Assembly (NCBI GenBank): GCA_004154925.1 | Contig: QJNS01000074.1 | Span: forward strand, 253,924 to 317,923 | Origin: Monosporascus cannonballus | Taxonomy: Eukaryota; Ascomycota; Sordariomycetes; Xylariales | Direction: 5' to 3' | Length of the DNA stretch: 64,000 nt | In this document: one piece after another, positions 38,208 through 50,625 of the stretch | Layout: every line of letters starts with the position of its first letter | How positions within the stretch are numbered: the stretch's first letter is position 1 | The notes under the pieces: generated by a model | Told to the model about the DNA's origin: nothing | What the model saw: the letters and a program-made list of their open reading frames with translations, nothing else | The model's database searches: none | Made by a program: the position numbers and the translations under genes

Positions 38208-38362
38208 AAAATAATAATAATTATTATAATAATAATTATAATAATAATTATAATTATAATAATGATAATAATACTAATAATAATAATACTAATAATACTA
38301 ATAATAATAATAATACTAATAATAATACTAATACTAATAATAATAATAATAATAATAATAAT
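38208..38362. repeat. AAT/ATT microsatellite
   Basis: This is an imperfect array of AATAAT/ACTAAT/ATTATA trinucleotides of about 155 bp, preceded by a short (AT)n run at 38166-38180. The 71-residue, nearly all-Ile frame across it on the minus strand is an artefact. It borders element F exactly, so it may have grown from an element end. Confidence 0.9.
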
Positions 38363-40950
38363 TTTACTTGTTATCAATAATTAACCATAAATCGCAATGT
38401 TTTATTTGTCTTAAACACGAAAAATAGAAGACATTTTACGAATAACTTTAAAAATTTAATTTATTTTTTAATGAACTTTATAAATACTTTTAAAAAAACG
38501 CATAATTCGTATTTCTTAAAATTATAAATAAAGTAAAGTTTAATTAATAAACCTATTTTAAAAATTATTTATTATATTTTAATTAATTATTCATATTCAC
38601 AACAGGATAATAATATATTAATTAAACTGTTTAACTTATTAAATCATTATAATAAATTATTATTTAATGGCTGAAATATTGTTTTAATTATAATATCCAT
38701 GTATTATATTTTTCTTATACCTTTAATTAGTCGATATATTTTATTAGTTTAAATAATAAAACATTGATCGTATTTTTATACCTATATTCCTTATTATCTT
38801 CGATTAAATATTAAGATTCTAGTGTTTTAAAACGTTGTTTTTGAAAACGTTTAAACGAAATTTTATTTTATTTGTTTTTTCGTTCATTAAAACGTTATAG
38901 TAATATATTTATAGTTTTTCTAAAATTATATACTTTTCTCGAATAAAATAATATCGATATCTACTATTTAATTTCGAATATAAATTTCTTTTATAAATAA
39001 AATGTTAACTTGCGATATTTGTAGGAACGTAAAAATTTAATTAATATTTTATAATAATCTAAACTCATTATTAATAATTAATATAATATAATTTTTATAT
39101 AAAACCTTTCACATTACTATTACGATATACTAATATATTTTAATTCAGATATTTAAAACAAATAAATTATTTACAGCTTGTATAATGGAATTTAACGCTT
39201 TGGCTTTTTAATTCTTTTAAATTTGTTAAATCGCATTTATATATTTATTTGTATCATACTAAATTATTATATATATTGTTTTTATTACTGTATCTGAGCC
39301 TCGAATTATTATAATCATTTTATTATTTTATTATAATTCTTTCTTTTATTATGTAATCAATTCGTTTCTTTTTTATATAACATTCTATTATATGGGAACA
39401 ATATTATCTTTCAATATCTTTTAGATAAAAATATAAATGTCTATATTAATAACCATTTTGGGGATTTATTATAAATGCTAAATCAATATAACAATATGTA
39501 ATAATCTATTAACAATACGTTTTTATAGTACACTAAATTAACTTTGTTATAAATTAATAATTACGTTCATCATAAAAATCAAAAACATTGTTCTACGGAC
39601 ATTATTTTTTTGACAAATTGTATAAAACTATTCGTTTATCAAATTAATCTTAGAAAACAATAATTCGAAAATATTAGTAACTTTATTGACCTACCTTACT
39701 TTCTTTAATTTAATTAAGAAAAATCAATATATATATATAATACGTTAAAAAACAAGGTTTTTTATTAGTTATATCTACATTTTTTTGTTACTCATATTAT
39801 ATAATATATATTTTCTCGTATTGATATAGAATTTCTAGCTAAATAAGGTTTATTTACCTTTAATAATTCTTTCGCTATTTTTGTATAACGTCTTATTATT
39901 CTTTAAACATCTTCGAAATTAAATTTCTAAACTTTGTATATTTGTATCGATTTTTTTATCGTAATAACTCTTATTTGTATTAGGTCTAAATTATATTAAT
40001 AATTGAAATATTATTTCTTTTATCATAATTATATAATCTTTTAAATCCTGAAGTCTAATTCTATTATTAAAAGTTCTTAAATATTTGATCTACATAAATT
40101 TTATATCTCGTTTTGTTATAATTAAATCATTTTATTTGATTTAAGTCTCACCTTTACCCAATACGGAATTATATAAGTCCTAATATTGTAGCATATAATA
40201 TAAGTAATGCGTTTTATTTTTTTCTTTAATTAGGCCGTTAGCTTTGACATCTTAAAGTATATTATTTTTTTATATAATATTTATATAAATTTGTTATCAA
40301 TTTTAATAATTTCTATAATATACAGTTTTAAAATTCTAAATAAATGACCTTTATAATTTTATTAACTTTATTCTCTGTTTTGTTGTAAAATATATTAATT
40401 AAATTATTATCTTTATTATCAATTTACTTTATTTAACTTATATAGTTTCGAAAAGTAACAACATATTTCGTAATAATTTCTTTTTATTATAAGGGCAAAA
40501 TATATTATATTATTATCTCTTTCCTACTAAGGTTTCAAAATTCCTCTTTAATTTCTTTCAAAACTTATATAATTGAAAAAAAACCTTAATAACCTTTTCA
40601 AATCGGCCTTAAAGTTTTTTAAATAATCTCTTACTACTAATTTAAACTATGCCAAAACATTTCCTACAAAACAAACAACTATAACGAAAACTCTATGTAC
40701 GGTCTTATCCAACTCTTAAAAACAGAAATATATTCGCATGTAAATAAGAAGAATTCTAAACATTTCTTTTTTAATCTTAAATTTAAAAGTTTTTTATCTT
40801 ATATGTCGGTATAATAATACGAATTAAAATAATCGTTACCAAACCCACAAATTACTAAGCCTATTTCTCGAACTCTTTAATACTAGCTTGATATTATACA
40901 ACAGTAAAAAGTTAAAAATTAATTGATGTTTTAACTTAAAAAATATATTT
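38363..40950 (-). mobile_element. Gypsy element F, truncated, no LTRs
   Basis: This partial copy is collinear with element B from the start of RT (about B 8400) through protease into gag, read on the minus strand. Compare the LSxIINHKSQCFI-like start at 38370-38400 and the matching block at 39180-39300. It lacks RNase H, integrase and both LTRs. It ends where element G starts within RNase H, suggesting deletion or unequal recombination between two copies. It is strongly AT-shifted and non-coding. Confidence 0.75.
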
Positions 40951-43900
40951 AAAGCATTAATTTTGCCGTTTTCTGAACCTTTTCTATAAATAATAACAAA
41001 ATCGAAGTGTGCCAATTTCTTTACGAATTTTAATTATCGTCTTATAAGTTTTTTAGTCGTAATAAAATAAATAAAATTCTAATAATTCGTATAAAGTTTA
41101 ACTTAATAAAAGCTTCCTTTAAGAAAATATCTAAACCCTTTAAAAGTTATAACGATAGCTATAAACCTTTTATCTACGATACAGTAATTAAGTTCAGCTT
41201 TTTTCAATTTATACGAAAAAAAATGCAATAAGATATAGTTTGCCTTAATCGTTTCGCTATACAAGCATTATACCTAACGCGTAATTCGAAATATCGGTTT
41301 TTAACTTAACGAAGTAAATTAAATCATATATAATTAGCATTAGCTCGTTAATAATTGCATCCTTAATTTGTTAAAATATCTTTTTTATTTCGAACATTTA
41401 TTTAAACTTTTTCTCTTCATAAAATTGATTAAAAGTATAATTATTTTAATAAAGTTTCGAATAAATTCCCTATAATAATTGACGAATCCAAAAATAGCAA
41501 TGCCTCTTTAACTGTAATTAACATTTGTTATTCTGTAACTGCAACAATTTTTTAAAGATCTATTCTGATATATTCTAAGGTAATAAAATATTCTAAATAT
41601 TCCACTTTTAAGATATAAAATTACTATTTTTTTGTGTTAACTAGTAACGTTACGCCTTTATAAAACTTAGAGGATTTTATAAACATATTCTATATATACC
41701 CTTTTCATTTCGGAAGAAATAAGGATATCGATAAGATAATATATAACAAAAATATGGAAATATTTTAGTAATACATAATTTACCATTTGCTGGAAAATTG
41801 TTAATACGTTCGTAAATCCTATTAGTTTAACCAAATATTCAAATAATTTGTATTTCGTCCTAAAAGTTATTTTTTATTTACATCTCTTTTAAATCCTAAT
41901 AAGATTATATCTATCTTTAAAGTCGAATACGATAAACCATTTAGTTTCGTAAAATCGGTTTTTTATTTTTGTAGTTAAAGGTAATAATGTTCGATTTCTA
42001 ATAGTAATCTCGTTTAATTATCAAAAATTAATTACAAGTCGTAACTTCTTATTTTACTTAAAAACGAAAAATATATAATATTATATTGATAACTTCGAAA
42101 ATTAAATCCATCCTTTTTATAACCGATTTTCTAAATATTTTCTGAAAGCCCTTAGCTCGTTTTCGTTAAAGTTGTAAATAAGGTAAAGTTTCGTCGAAAT
42201 TCTTTTTTTAAAAAATATCTCATAATCTCATTCGCTATATTCTAATAGCTTTATATCGAGCTTTCTCCTAAAAAGCTATTTATATTAAAAATATTATAAT
42301 AATATATTAATCAAACTTTTAACTTGTAAGATTACTAGTTTAAATCGTTATTTAATTGCCTTAATTTTGCTTTAATAATAACAATAATACGTTATATTTT
42401 TCTTTAATACCCATTTCTTTGTATTTTATTTTTTAGATAATAAAGTTTTATCGTATCTTTTCTAAAATTATATAGTAATTCTTAAATAAAATGATATCGA
42501 AATCAACTATCTGATTTTATTTTTAAATAAAAATTTCGAAATAATTAATTTCGCGTAAGAGTTTTTCTTTATTATAAACGAATTCTTAATCTTCAGCATT
42601 CGTCGCTATATAAGGTTTTAATTTATATCTCTATAAAAATTTAAATTCGTTAACTATATCCGGTATAATATAATTTCCGCCTAGAATTCTATAATACACT
42701 ATTACGGTATACTAATATATTGTAATTCATATATCTAAAGTATTAAAATTATTAACGGCTTTTATTATTACGTTTACAGCCCTTTTAGGAATTCTTTCTA
42801 ATTTTTCGAAGTTTCGTTATTTTACGGCCTTGTTATAAATAACTTTTATCTTTTAATTTTTTTCGAATTTATCGAACCTTATTTATATTTCTTTATATAA
42901 CGCGTTAAGCTGCTATATTTATCGTTTTTACCGGTAATATTATTCTTTAGAATTATATCAATTATTTCTTGTTTTTCCGTAATTGCTTTTCCCATTAAAT
43001 GAACCGTATTTCCATATAGTATATAATATCCTACTGAGTTTCTTAGGATTCGTTATTTCTCTAATAAAGTCCTTAAGTAAACTGTCGAACTTTTCCTTTA
43101 AAACCTTTTTTCGTTAGGGTTTATAATAAATACTAACTGAAAATAAAGATTTATAATAATCTTATAGCAATACTCTTTTACCGTATATTAAATTAACTCG
43201 TTTCTCGTTTAATAATCGTATTATTTATAATAACAAACAGAGTTTTTTTACGGGTACTACTTTTTTTTGAGCCAGCTTTTTATTACGACAAACTGGTAAA
43301 TGTTATTTTCCGAGGCTATAAATCGAAAATATTAACGCCATTATTTATCGTTCTTATTATTTTCCGTTCGGTTTGAAAAATCGAATCCTTTATAATATAT
43401 ACGAGTAATTCTTTTATAAATATGCCGTTTCTATTTTCTATAATTAAGGCACTTCTATCGTCGATAATATATGGCGTGCATTTTGCCGTATTAATTAGGG
43501 GTTTCAAAGCAAACGTTTTTCGTCCACTTTTAATGTTTTTTTATTATTTTCTAAAGGTATCTTGTTGTTTTTTAAATACTTTCTAGGCCACTTTTTTGAC
43601 TTTTTATATTTTTTGTCGAATATTTTATCGAAATAACTCGTTTTCGTACTAGGCCCAAATTATGTTAATAATCTTGTTATCGTTTTTTGCTTATCTCTGG
43701 ACTGTCCTTCCGATATAGGTATCTAATTTTTCTATTGTAATTTTTTAGATAAAAAATATTTGTAAATCTTATACCCTTTTTTCTCGTAATTATAATATTT
43801 AATCTGGCTCTAATCCTTTTAATAAATGGCCTTGAATTCTATAAGTCCCGGTTCTATACCGTAAAAAGTATTATTACGTTAAAGAAATATTGGTATTAAT

Positions 43901-45200
43901 CGTATATCAAGGCTTATTATTATTTTTTCTTTTAATAGCTCTAATACGCCAGATATATTACCTGTCGTTAATCTTAGTTACTATAACAATATGATCTAAT
44001 AACTAATCGGGTGAATCAAATTTAAAAATTTTCTTTTATATTTCCTTTTTGAAATAATCGAAAAACTTAGTTATTGACGCTTTGTATCCTTAACTTAGCT
44101 TAAATACTAATTAAATAAACGTATTACCGCAACTAAATATTAACCCTTTTTATTGTAATTATTAGATTTACATTTCGGCTTTTATCTTCTTGTTTTCTAT
44201 TTCGAAAGCTTTTATTAATACTTATTCGAAATACTCGTAATCACTATACATTTATACCATTTTCGAGTTTTATTTTTTTCGTTAATAAAATAATATATTC
44301 TCTTATAATAAATTTAAACCAAATAACCGTATTTTCGATAAATCGTCCAATCGCAAATTCGATTTATGCAATAAACGAAACAAGTCGAATAAAAAATACT
44401 TAAAATATACTCAGCATTAAATCAAAAACAGTTATAACTTGGTTAAGTTTCCATCAAAACGTTTCGGCTTAAAAAGCTTAAAAACCTCTTTTAATTCTTT
44501 GGTAAATTTCAGCTAAATAACTTAATTCGCTCGAAAATATTTCTCGGTTTTAAAAGCTTTCCTCTTTTTCTTGAATTTCTTTTAAATGGCTTAAAAGGAC
44601 GTCATAAAATTATTCTTATCCATTTCAAACTAAATAACACGTTCATTTATAATGTCCAGGCGTCGAAAAACTTCTTTTCGAAAAAGGCGAAATTATTCGT
44701 TTTCTTTCTCGAATTCCATTTCAGTATCTAAATTATTAAGAATCTGGTAAATAAGTTATTCGAATTATTTGCTAGTAAATATAATATCGGCGATATTGCT
44801 CAAAATCTAACGGACTACTATACAAAAACTTACAACGTATAACGGCTAAGCTAATTAACAAACTATTAAATCTAAATCGATGGATTTATATTAAGAAAAG
44901 TATTGTAAAAATCTAAGCAATAAAAATAACTTAATTACGTTTCGTAATATTAAAGATATCTTGGGTAACAAAACTATAGGTATAAATAAATATTATAAGA
45001 TAAAGCTATCTAAACTATGAAAAGTAACGAACGTATATATCTTTGTAAGGATTTTTCTTGATCTCTAGATTCTCTTAAATCCCTTATAGTAATCTTCTCC
45101 TAGATCCGTAAATCCATTCGGATCCCTATCACGTGATCAGGTAGGGGTGGCTTCAAGTGTTCTAACCGTCTCGCTTAGCAGACCCAGTTAGTTCTTAACA
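40951..45200 (-). mobile_element. Gypsy element G, 3'-truncated, with 5' LTR
   Basis: This copy, read on the minus strand, keeps its 5' LTR (44838-45200), gag, protease, RT (near 41715-41745) and part of RNase H up to 40951. Integrase and the 3' LTR are missing. The LTR starts TATAACGGCTAA and ends GTTCTTAACA. Its U3 differs from variants I and II near 45060-45185, with CCCTATCACGTGATCAGG. No target duplication was established. Confidence 0.8.
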
Positions 45201-45443
45201 TACGGTAAATATTTTTTATCGTAAAATGTATTTATTTTTTCCATCGGTATAATAGCCGTAATAATTATTAAAATAAACCTTGAAGAAAAAAATAACATAG
45301 AAAGTTAAAATAGTTCGAATATAACAGGTGTGGAAAAAATTAATTGTTTATAAATATTTTTTTTACTTTTTTATATGCTTTTTTAATAATACTATATTAT
45401 TCTAAAATTTCTGATTTAATTAGTAATTAGATTGTTTTATTTA

Positions 45444-45476
<33 letters not shown>

Positions 45477-46443
45477 AGTAGTTTATAACTTAATTAAATT
45501 TCAATACTTATCGAAAAGTAGGTTATAATTCGTTTCTGTTAATATAGAAAAAATTGTTCGTTAAATTTTTAATATTCTTAGAAAAAGTGATTTTCTCGTG
45601 AAAAAGTTCTAAATTATATAAATATTCGTTAATTAATAATTAACGAAATGACTAATTTTAGTTTTTAAAATTAGTTTTTAAAGTTTTGATGCTTTTAATA
45701 TAACGACCTTTATTATAATATAAGTTATATAATCGTAAATTCGTAAATAAAATTATTAAAATCTACGATTCAGTGTTATTATACCGTTTTTATATATTAA
45801 GTATATAGAATAAACTTTATGCGAAATTTGCTACATAAAAAGCGTATATAAATGTTCCGTTATATAAATATATTATTGTTTTAAAAATGTATATAATTAG
45901 AAATAAGAGTAATTTGACGTAATTTCGTACTACGGTTTTCTTTCTTATTTTTACTATTTAAATATTTTGAATGCTCGTTTTATACGTAAATATAATATAT
46001 TAAAAGTTTTAATTTAATATTAAAACAAAATAATTGCAATATATTTCGAAATATATAATTTTATAAAATTTCGTTATTATATTTGATTATTTATAAAACA
46101 AATGTTATTCTAGTTTTTAAAAATGTGTGAAAACCATCGAAATATATTACTCAAGATATTTTATTTTCGGTTCTTAAAATAAACATCTTAAATATAAGTT
46201 AAGTACTTATCTATAACGAATATTATATATTTATATTTTTTCGAGTTTTGTTTCGAAGTCCGTAAAATCGGTAATTAAATTTTAATTTAATGGGAAAATT
46301 TCTATTTTCAGTATAAAATATATTTATTTTTTAGCTTTTACTGTGCCGCAAACTTAGTACCTTGTTTATTTTAAAGCCTTTTAATCGTACCTTCTTAATA
46401 TAGAATAAAAATTAAACGATTGTTTTAAAATTTAAATAATTTT
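45201..46443. other. AT-rich sequence, unrecognised
   Basis: This stretch lies between Gypsy copies. It holds an (AT)n tract at about 45450-45476 and otherwise no ORF, LTR or motif that I could assign. It could be old non-coding sequence or a repeat too decayed to name. Confidence 0.45.
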
Positions 46444-46776
46444 TGTGACGGCTAGGCGGTTTAACCAACTATTAAACCTTAGTCGTACGGGCTTATGTTA
46501 GCAGGAGTATCGTGGGAAACCGAGCAATAAATACAGTAACGTATTACGTCTCGTAATACCAAGGGTGCCTTAGGTAACGAATTGTTATTGCAAGCTGAAG
46601 TTATTTAAACTATGGAAATAACGACCGTATTATACTTAGTTCTTTCTATCCTGTTAAGCCTGGCTTTACGAGCTTTACGGTAGATCCTGTCGAGCCATCA
46701 CGTGACTCGGCCCGCATGGCTTACTAACCTTTCTCTCGCGACCGTTTCCGAGGCCGCAGCCTGTTAGGTCGTAACA
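46444..46776 (-). repeat. 3' LTR of element H (variant II)
   Basis: The LTR is 333 bp and among the least altered in the window. It contains the CCATCACGTGACTCGG palindrome and the conserved GACCGTTTCCGAGGCCGCAG end. The left flank is ATTTT and the right side enters the internal region, so no duplication can be tested. Confidence 0.9.
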
Positions 46777-46924
46777 CGACGTTTCTTTTTCGTTTTTGGA
46801 AAATATTCGCGCCGAGAACTAACGCCTAAAACGAAAAATGATTTTCGCAAAAAAACGTTTTTTGGAATTGCAAAAACGTTATTAACAAAAGATAAATAAG
46901 GTTATTATACGTTTAACCCGTCTT

Positions 46925-47095
46925 CGGAGACAAAAGGATTTTTTTCGCTTAAAAGGAATAAAAATAATCTAATAGAAATTATAATCGCTAAAGGAGTTGG
47001 AAAAATAAAAATGCTAGGAGCAGGCCATCGCCGAGGCTTCTATGACCGCATTAGTTCTTCCCATTGGTCCCGTAAACTAGTCCAGTATCGGTAAT
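46925..47095 (+). pseudogene. Antisense coiled-coil ORF remnant in element H
   Basis: Reading on the + strand, opposite to the pol of element H, gives RLRRQKDFFRLKGIKII, then after several stops SLKELEK and EQAIAEASMTALVLP. The position (between integrase and 3' LTR), orientation and pattern match the antisense reading of element C at 16740-17015. Stops replace what look like Gln, Trp or Arg codons, consistent with RIP. It is non-functional here. Confidence 0.45.
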
Positions 47096-50000
47096 ATCGA
47101 TTAGTCCGTTAAAAACATTAATTAAGATATGATTATTTCTAGTAATTCCGTTGTTACTAGTAAACGTTCTTCAAGAAACGCTGGACGCCAATAAGATTTT
47201 TGGCGGGTTTCCAGATATTTTCGAAATTTAGGTACTTTTTCACTTAATTAGGTACTAGGTAAATCCGTTTTGTTTCCGCATATCAAAAATCTTTTCCACC
47301 TTATATACCTATTCGTCTTCTATTTTTATATAATCCTGTACTGTATGTACTTTAATTATATCCGTTATTAATTCGAATAAAGAAATATAAAAAATTAAAT
47401 AGAATTTAACTTTTAGTAAAAGTTTTAAACAGTAATTACTTTCTGAGATTTTTTTGACGATTTTATATAAATCGATATACTTGAAATCGAATTTTTTGCT
47501 GGGTCGTTGTATTTAAATGCTTTTGGTAACGAAAAAAACCATTTCCCTTTTTTCGAAAATTAATTTTTTTAATTTGTTTAGTTTTAATATTTATATATTT
47601 AATTTCGTACGTATTTTAATTTTATTTTTATCTTTTAATGTACTTATCGTACTTATTTTAACATAAAAATTGCTTTAATATTAATTGGATTCTCGTTACG
47701 TATTTCTTTGTAAATTTTTGAAATAAAACCAATTTTTTTCGTAAGTATTATTTTAATACTTTCGTAATAATTAATATTATAAGCTAATTATACGATTGAT
47801 AATTTTTGAATTTAATGATTTTATTCATAATTAATATAATATCGTAAATAAACTTCCAAAATCTAATTTATTCGTTTTATTTATTTATTAATTTAAAATC
47901 TAAATACGTTAAATAATTTATAATTTAGGCCGATTTATATTATAAGCCCTTGTTAAAATTTAAATTTAAATGTTAATCCTTTATTTAAAATAATTTCCAT
48001 TAACAATCCGTATATTTTAAAATGATATTTATATATATATATATATTATTTGTTCGGCGTTTATATTTTTTTTTAATATGGTAACAAATAGAAAGATTTC
48101 GAGAATCGGTTGACGATTACCAAATTCCTATCGTAATATATTCTTGTAATTAGATTTTTTGATATAAGAAGTTTAGTAAAAAAAATCGAATATAACTAAA
48201 TACCATAATCGTTTTGCAACTGGTAATAACTGTAATTCTCCATATAGCTTATATTGTCGAGCCTTTTTTCTAACTTAAATATCGTATTATCGTATGACTT
48301 TTTGTATTATTAATTTCATTTTAGGAAAGGAATATGTACGTCGAAGCCGTTTTAAGGTTTTATAGATCTCTGGATATCTATATAACTAATATTCGTATAT
48401 TTTTCGTACTAAAACTTTTAGTATTTTTCTGGAACTTATACTTTATCCGTTTTTTGGCTTTTTGAAAGATCGTTATTATATTATTAGATTTCCTGATACA
48501 TATTAAAAAGTACTACCCGAATTATCGCAATTTGTTACGGGCGTAAATCTTTTTTTATAATGGTATCGAAAATTATATAGCTAATTGTAACTAATTTCTC
48601 TTCGAGGTTTGGTCGCCTGCTTAAGGCGTTTGCTTTGCTATTTTCTGAGCCTTTTTTTATCGATAATAATAAAATCGAAATTCGCCAATTTTTCCGCATA
48701 GCGAAGTTATCGTCCTATAAGTTCTTTAGTCGTAATAAATCGGATAAGATTTTAATAATCCGTATAAACCTTAATCTGGTACAAATTTGCCTTTAGGAAA
48801 TATCTAAATTCTCGAAATTCCATAATAATAGCCATAAATTCCTTATTTAAAATACCGTAATTAAGTTCGGCTCCTTTTAATTTGTAAAGAAAAATACAAT
48901 AAAATGTAATTTATTTTAATTATTTCATTATTCGATTATTACGTTTAACGCGTAATTCGAAATATCGGTTTTTAGCTTAACGAGGCGGGTTAAATCGTAC
49001 ATAATTAATATTAGCTTGCTGATAATCGTATCCTTAATATTCTAAAACGCCTTTTTTATTTCTAGCGTTTATTTAAACCCTTTTCTTTTTTTGTAAGATT
49101 TATCAGAGGTATAGTTATCCTCCCAAAATTCCGAATAAACTTCTCATAGTAATTAGCGAATCCAAGGAATACCTGTATCTCCTTAACCGTTATTGGCGTC
49201 TGCTATTCTATGACTGTGGCGATTTTTTAGAGTTTATTCTGCTATATCCTAGAGTAATAATATATCCCAGATATTCTATTTCCTATATATAAAACGAATT
49301 CTTTTTTACGTTAATAAATAACTTTACGTGTTATAAAGTTTAAAAAACTTTATAAACGTATCTTATATATATTTTTTCCGTTTCTGAGAAAATAAAAATG
49401 CTATCGAGATAACATACGACAAAAATATTAAAATATTTCCTTAGTACATAATTAATTATTCGTTAAAAAGTTGTTAGTACGTTCGGAAGTCCTATTGATA
49501 TAAGCAAATACTTAAATAATCCGTATTTCGTTTTAAAGGTTGTTTTTTATTCGTATTCTTTTTTAATCCTAATAAGGTTATATCCATCTCTAAGATCGAA
49601 TATTATAGACCATTTAGCTCCGTAAAGTGGGTTTTTTATTTCAGTGATCAGGGGTAGTAATATTCAATTTTTAATAATAATATCGTTTAACTGTTAATAA
49701 CTAACTATAAGTCGCAATTTTTCGTTTTTTTTAGTGCGAAAAATATTAGGTAACTTATTAATAATTTCGAAGGTCGAATCAATTCTTTTTGTCACCGATT
49801 TTCCAGGTATTCCCTAAAAATACGTAATTCGTCTTTATTAAAATTGTAAATAAGGTAAAACTTCGTCAAGAATCCTTCCTTAAAAATTATCTTATGGTTT
49901 TATTCGCTATATTCCGGTAATTTCATTTTAAGTTCCTTTTTAAAAAACTGTTTATATTTATAGTATTATAATAATATATTAATTAGATATTTTAACTTTT

Positions 50001-50234
50001 AGGGCGTTTGTTTTAGGTCTTTATTTAATTACTTTAATTTTATTCTGATAATAATAATGATACGTCGTATTTTTTTTTCTAATACCCATTTCTTTTCTTA
50101 TATTTTGTCTTTTTGGATGGTAAGGTTTTTGTTGTATCTTTATGCCTGCATTCGTCGCCATTTCTGATCGAATATTAAGATCTTAATTTTCTTTTTTTTG
50201 TTTGCTAATAGGATATAAGGTGAACTTTACCTGA

Positions 50235-50364
50235 TGTTACGGCCTGGTCACCCGTAAGAGCTCTAGTATATATGCAGCTGTAAGCACCAGGATGATTGCC
50301 ACAATTGCGATCATTCCACCGATCTTTTGCCCTGGTGGCGTGATGGTATGGTGCAGCCATAACA
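50235..50364 (-). repeat. 130-bp LTR-like unit, possible Copia 3' LTR
   Basis: The unit starts TGTTACGGCC and ends GCAGCCATAACA, with inverted termini TGTTACGG/CCATAACA. It is less RIP-altered than its surroundings and is related to 35822-37345. There is no 5-bp duplication (CCTGA left, TATAA right), which fits one LTR of a larger element rather than a solo LTR. On its right, read on the minus strand, the approach is purine-rich (CAAAAAGAATT), as a polypurine tract before a 3' LTR would be. Confidence 0.65.
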
Positions 50365-50419
50365 TATAAATTCTTTTTGAAATTCAAATTTAAGTCGGTA
50401 ATATTCCCTCAAAATAAAC
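50365..50419 (-). other. Short remnant between LTR-like unit and element I
   Basis: These 55 bases would be the 3' end of the interrupted Copia-like element. TAAAC at 50415-50419 is the left target copy of element I. Confidence 0.4.
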
Positions 50420-50625
50420 TGTAAGATAATGGATAGCTGTAAGCTGGGTGAGGTGATCTCCGACCAGTCGTAAAGCAGATTTCAAGAAGTAAGTATATTG
50501 GGTTACTTCCATCTGGCGTCTCTTATTAGCTGCCAGATGGTAGATTTATATTAATAAGTAGGTCGGTAATTAATCAGTAACTGATCGGTTACCAACCTTA
50601 TCCTTATAAGGGCTGTATTTTTATA
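50420..50625 (-). repeat. 3' LTR of element I
   Basis: The LTR is 206 bp, starting TGTAAGATAATGG and ending TTTTTATA. It is less altered in its first half (GACCAGTCGTAAAGCAGATTTC) than its partner. Confidence 0.92.

Larger units (their letters stand above)
46444..50234 (-). mobile_element. Gypsy element H, interrupted at 50234
   Basis: This minus-oriented copy has its 3' LTR at 46444-46776 (333 bp, TGTGACGGC...GGTCGTAACA, variant II with CACGTG). Next comes an antisense ORF remnant, then integrase (about 47300-48550), RNase H (about 48650-48970) and RT (near 49380-49410). It is collinear with element B until the sequence AACTTTACCTGA. There the match stops at 50234, where a 130-bp LTR-like unit starts. 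The remaining gag part and the 5' LTR are not in the window. They may lie beyond 64000 if the interruption is an insertion. The LTR at 59363 is not its partner. Confidence 0.8.

Noticed and set aside
38162..38377. 71-aa nearly all-isoleucine frame
   Set aside because: It is the translation of the AAT/ATT microsatellite.
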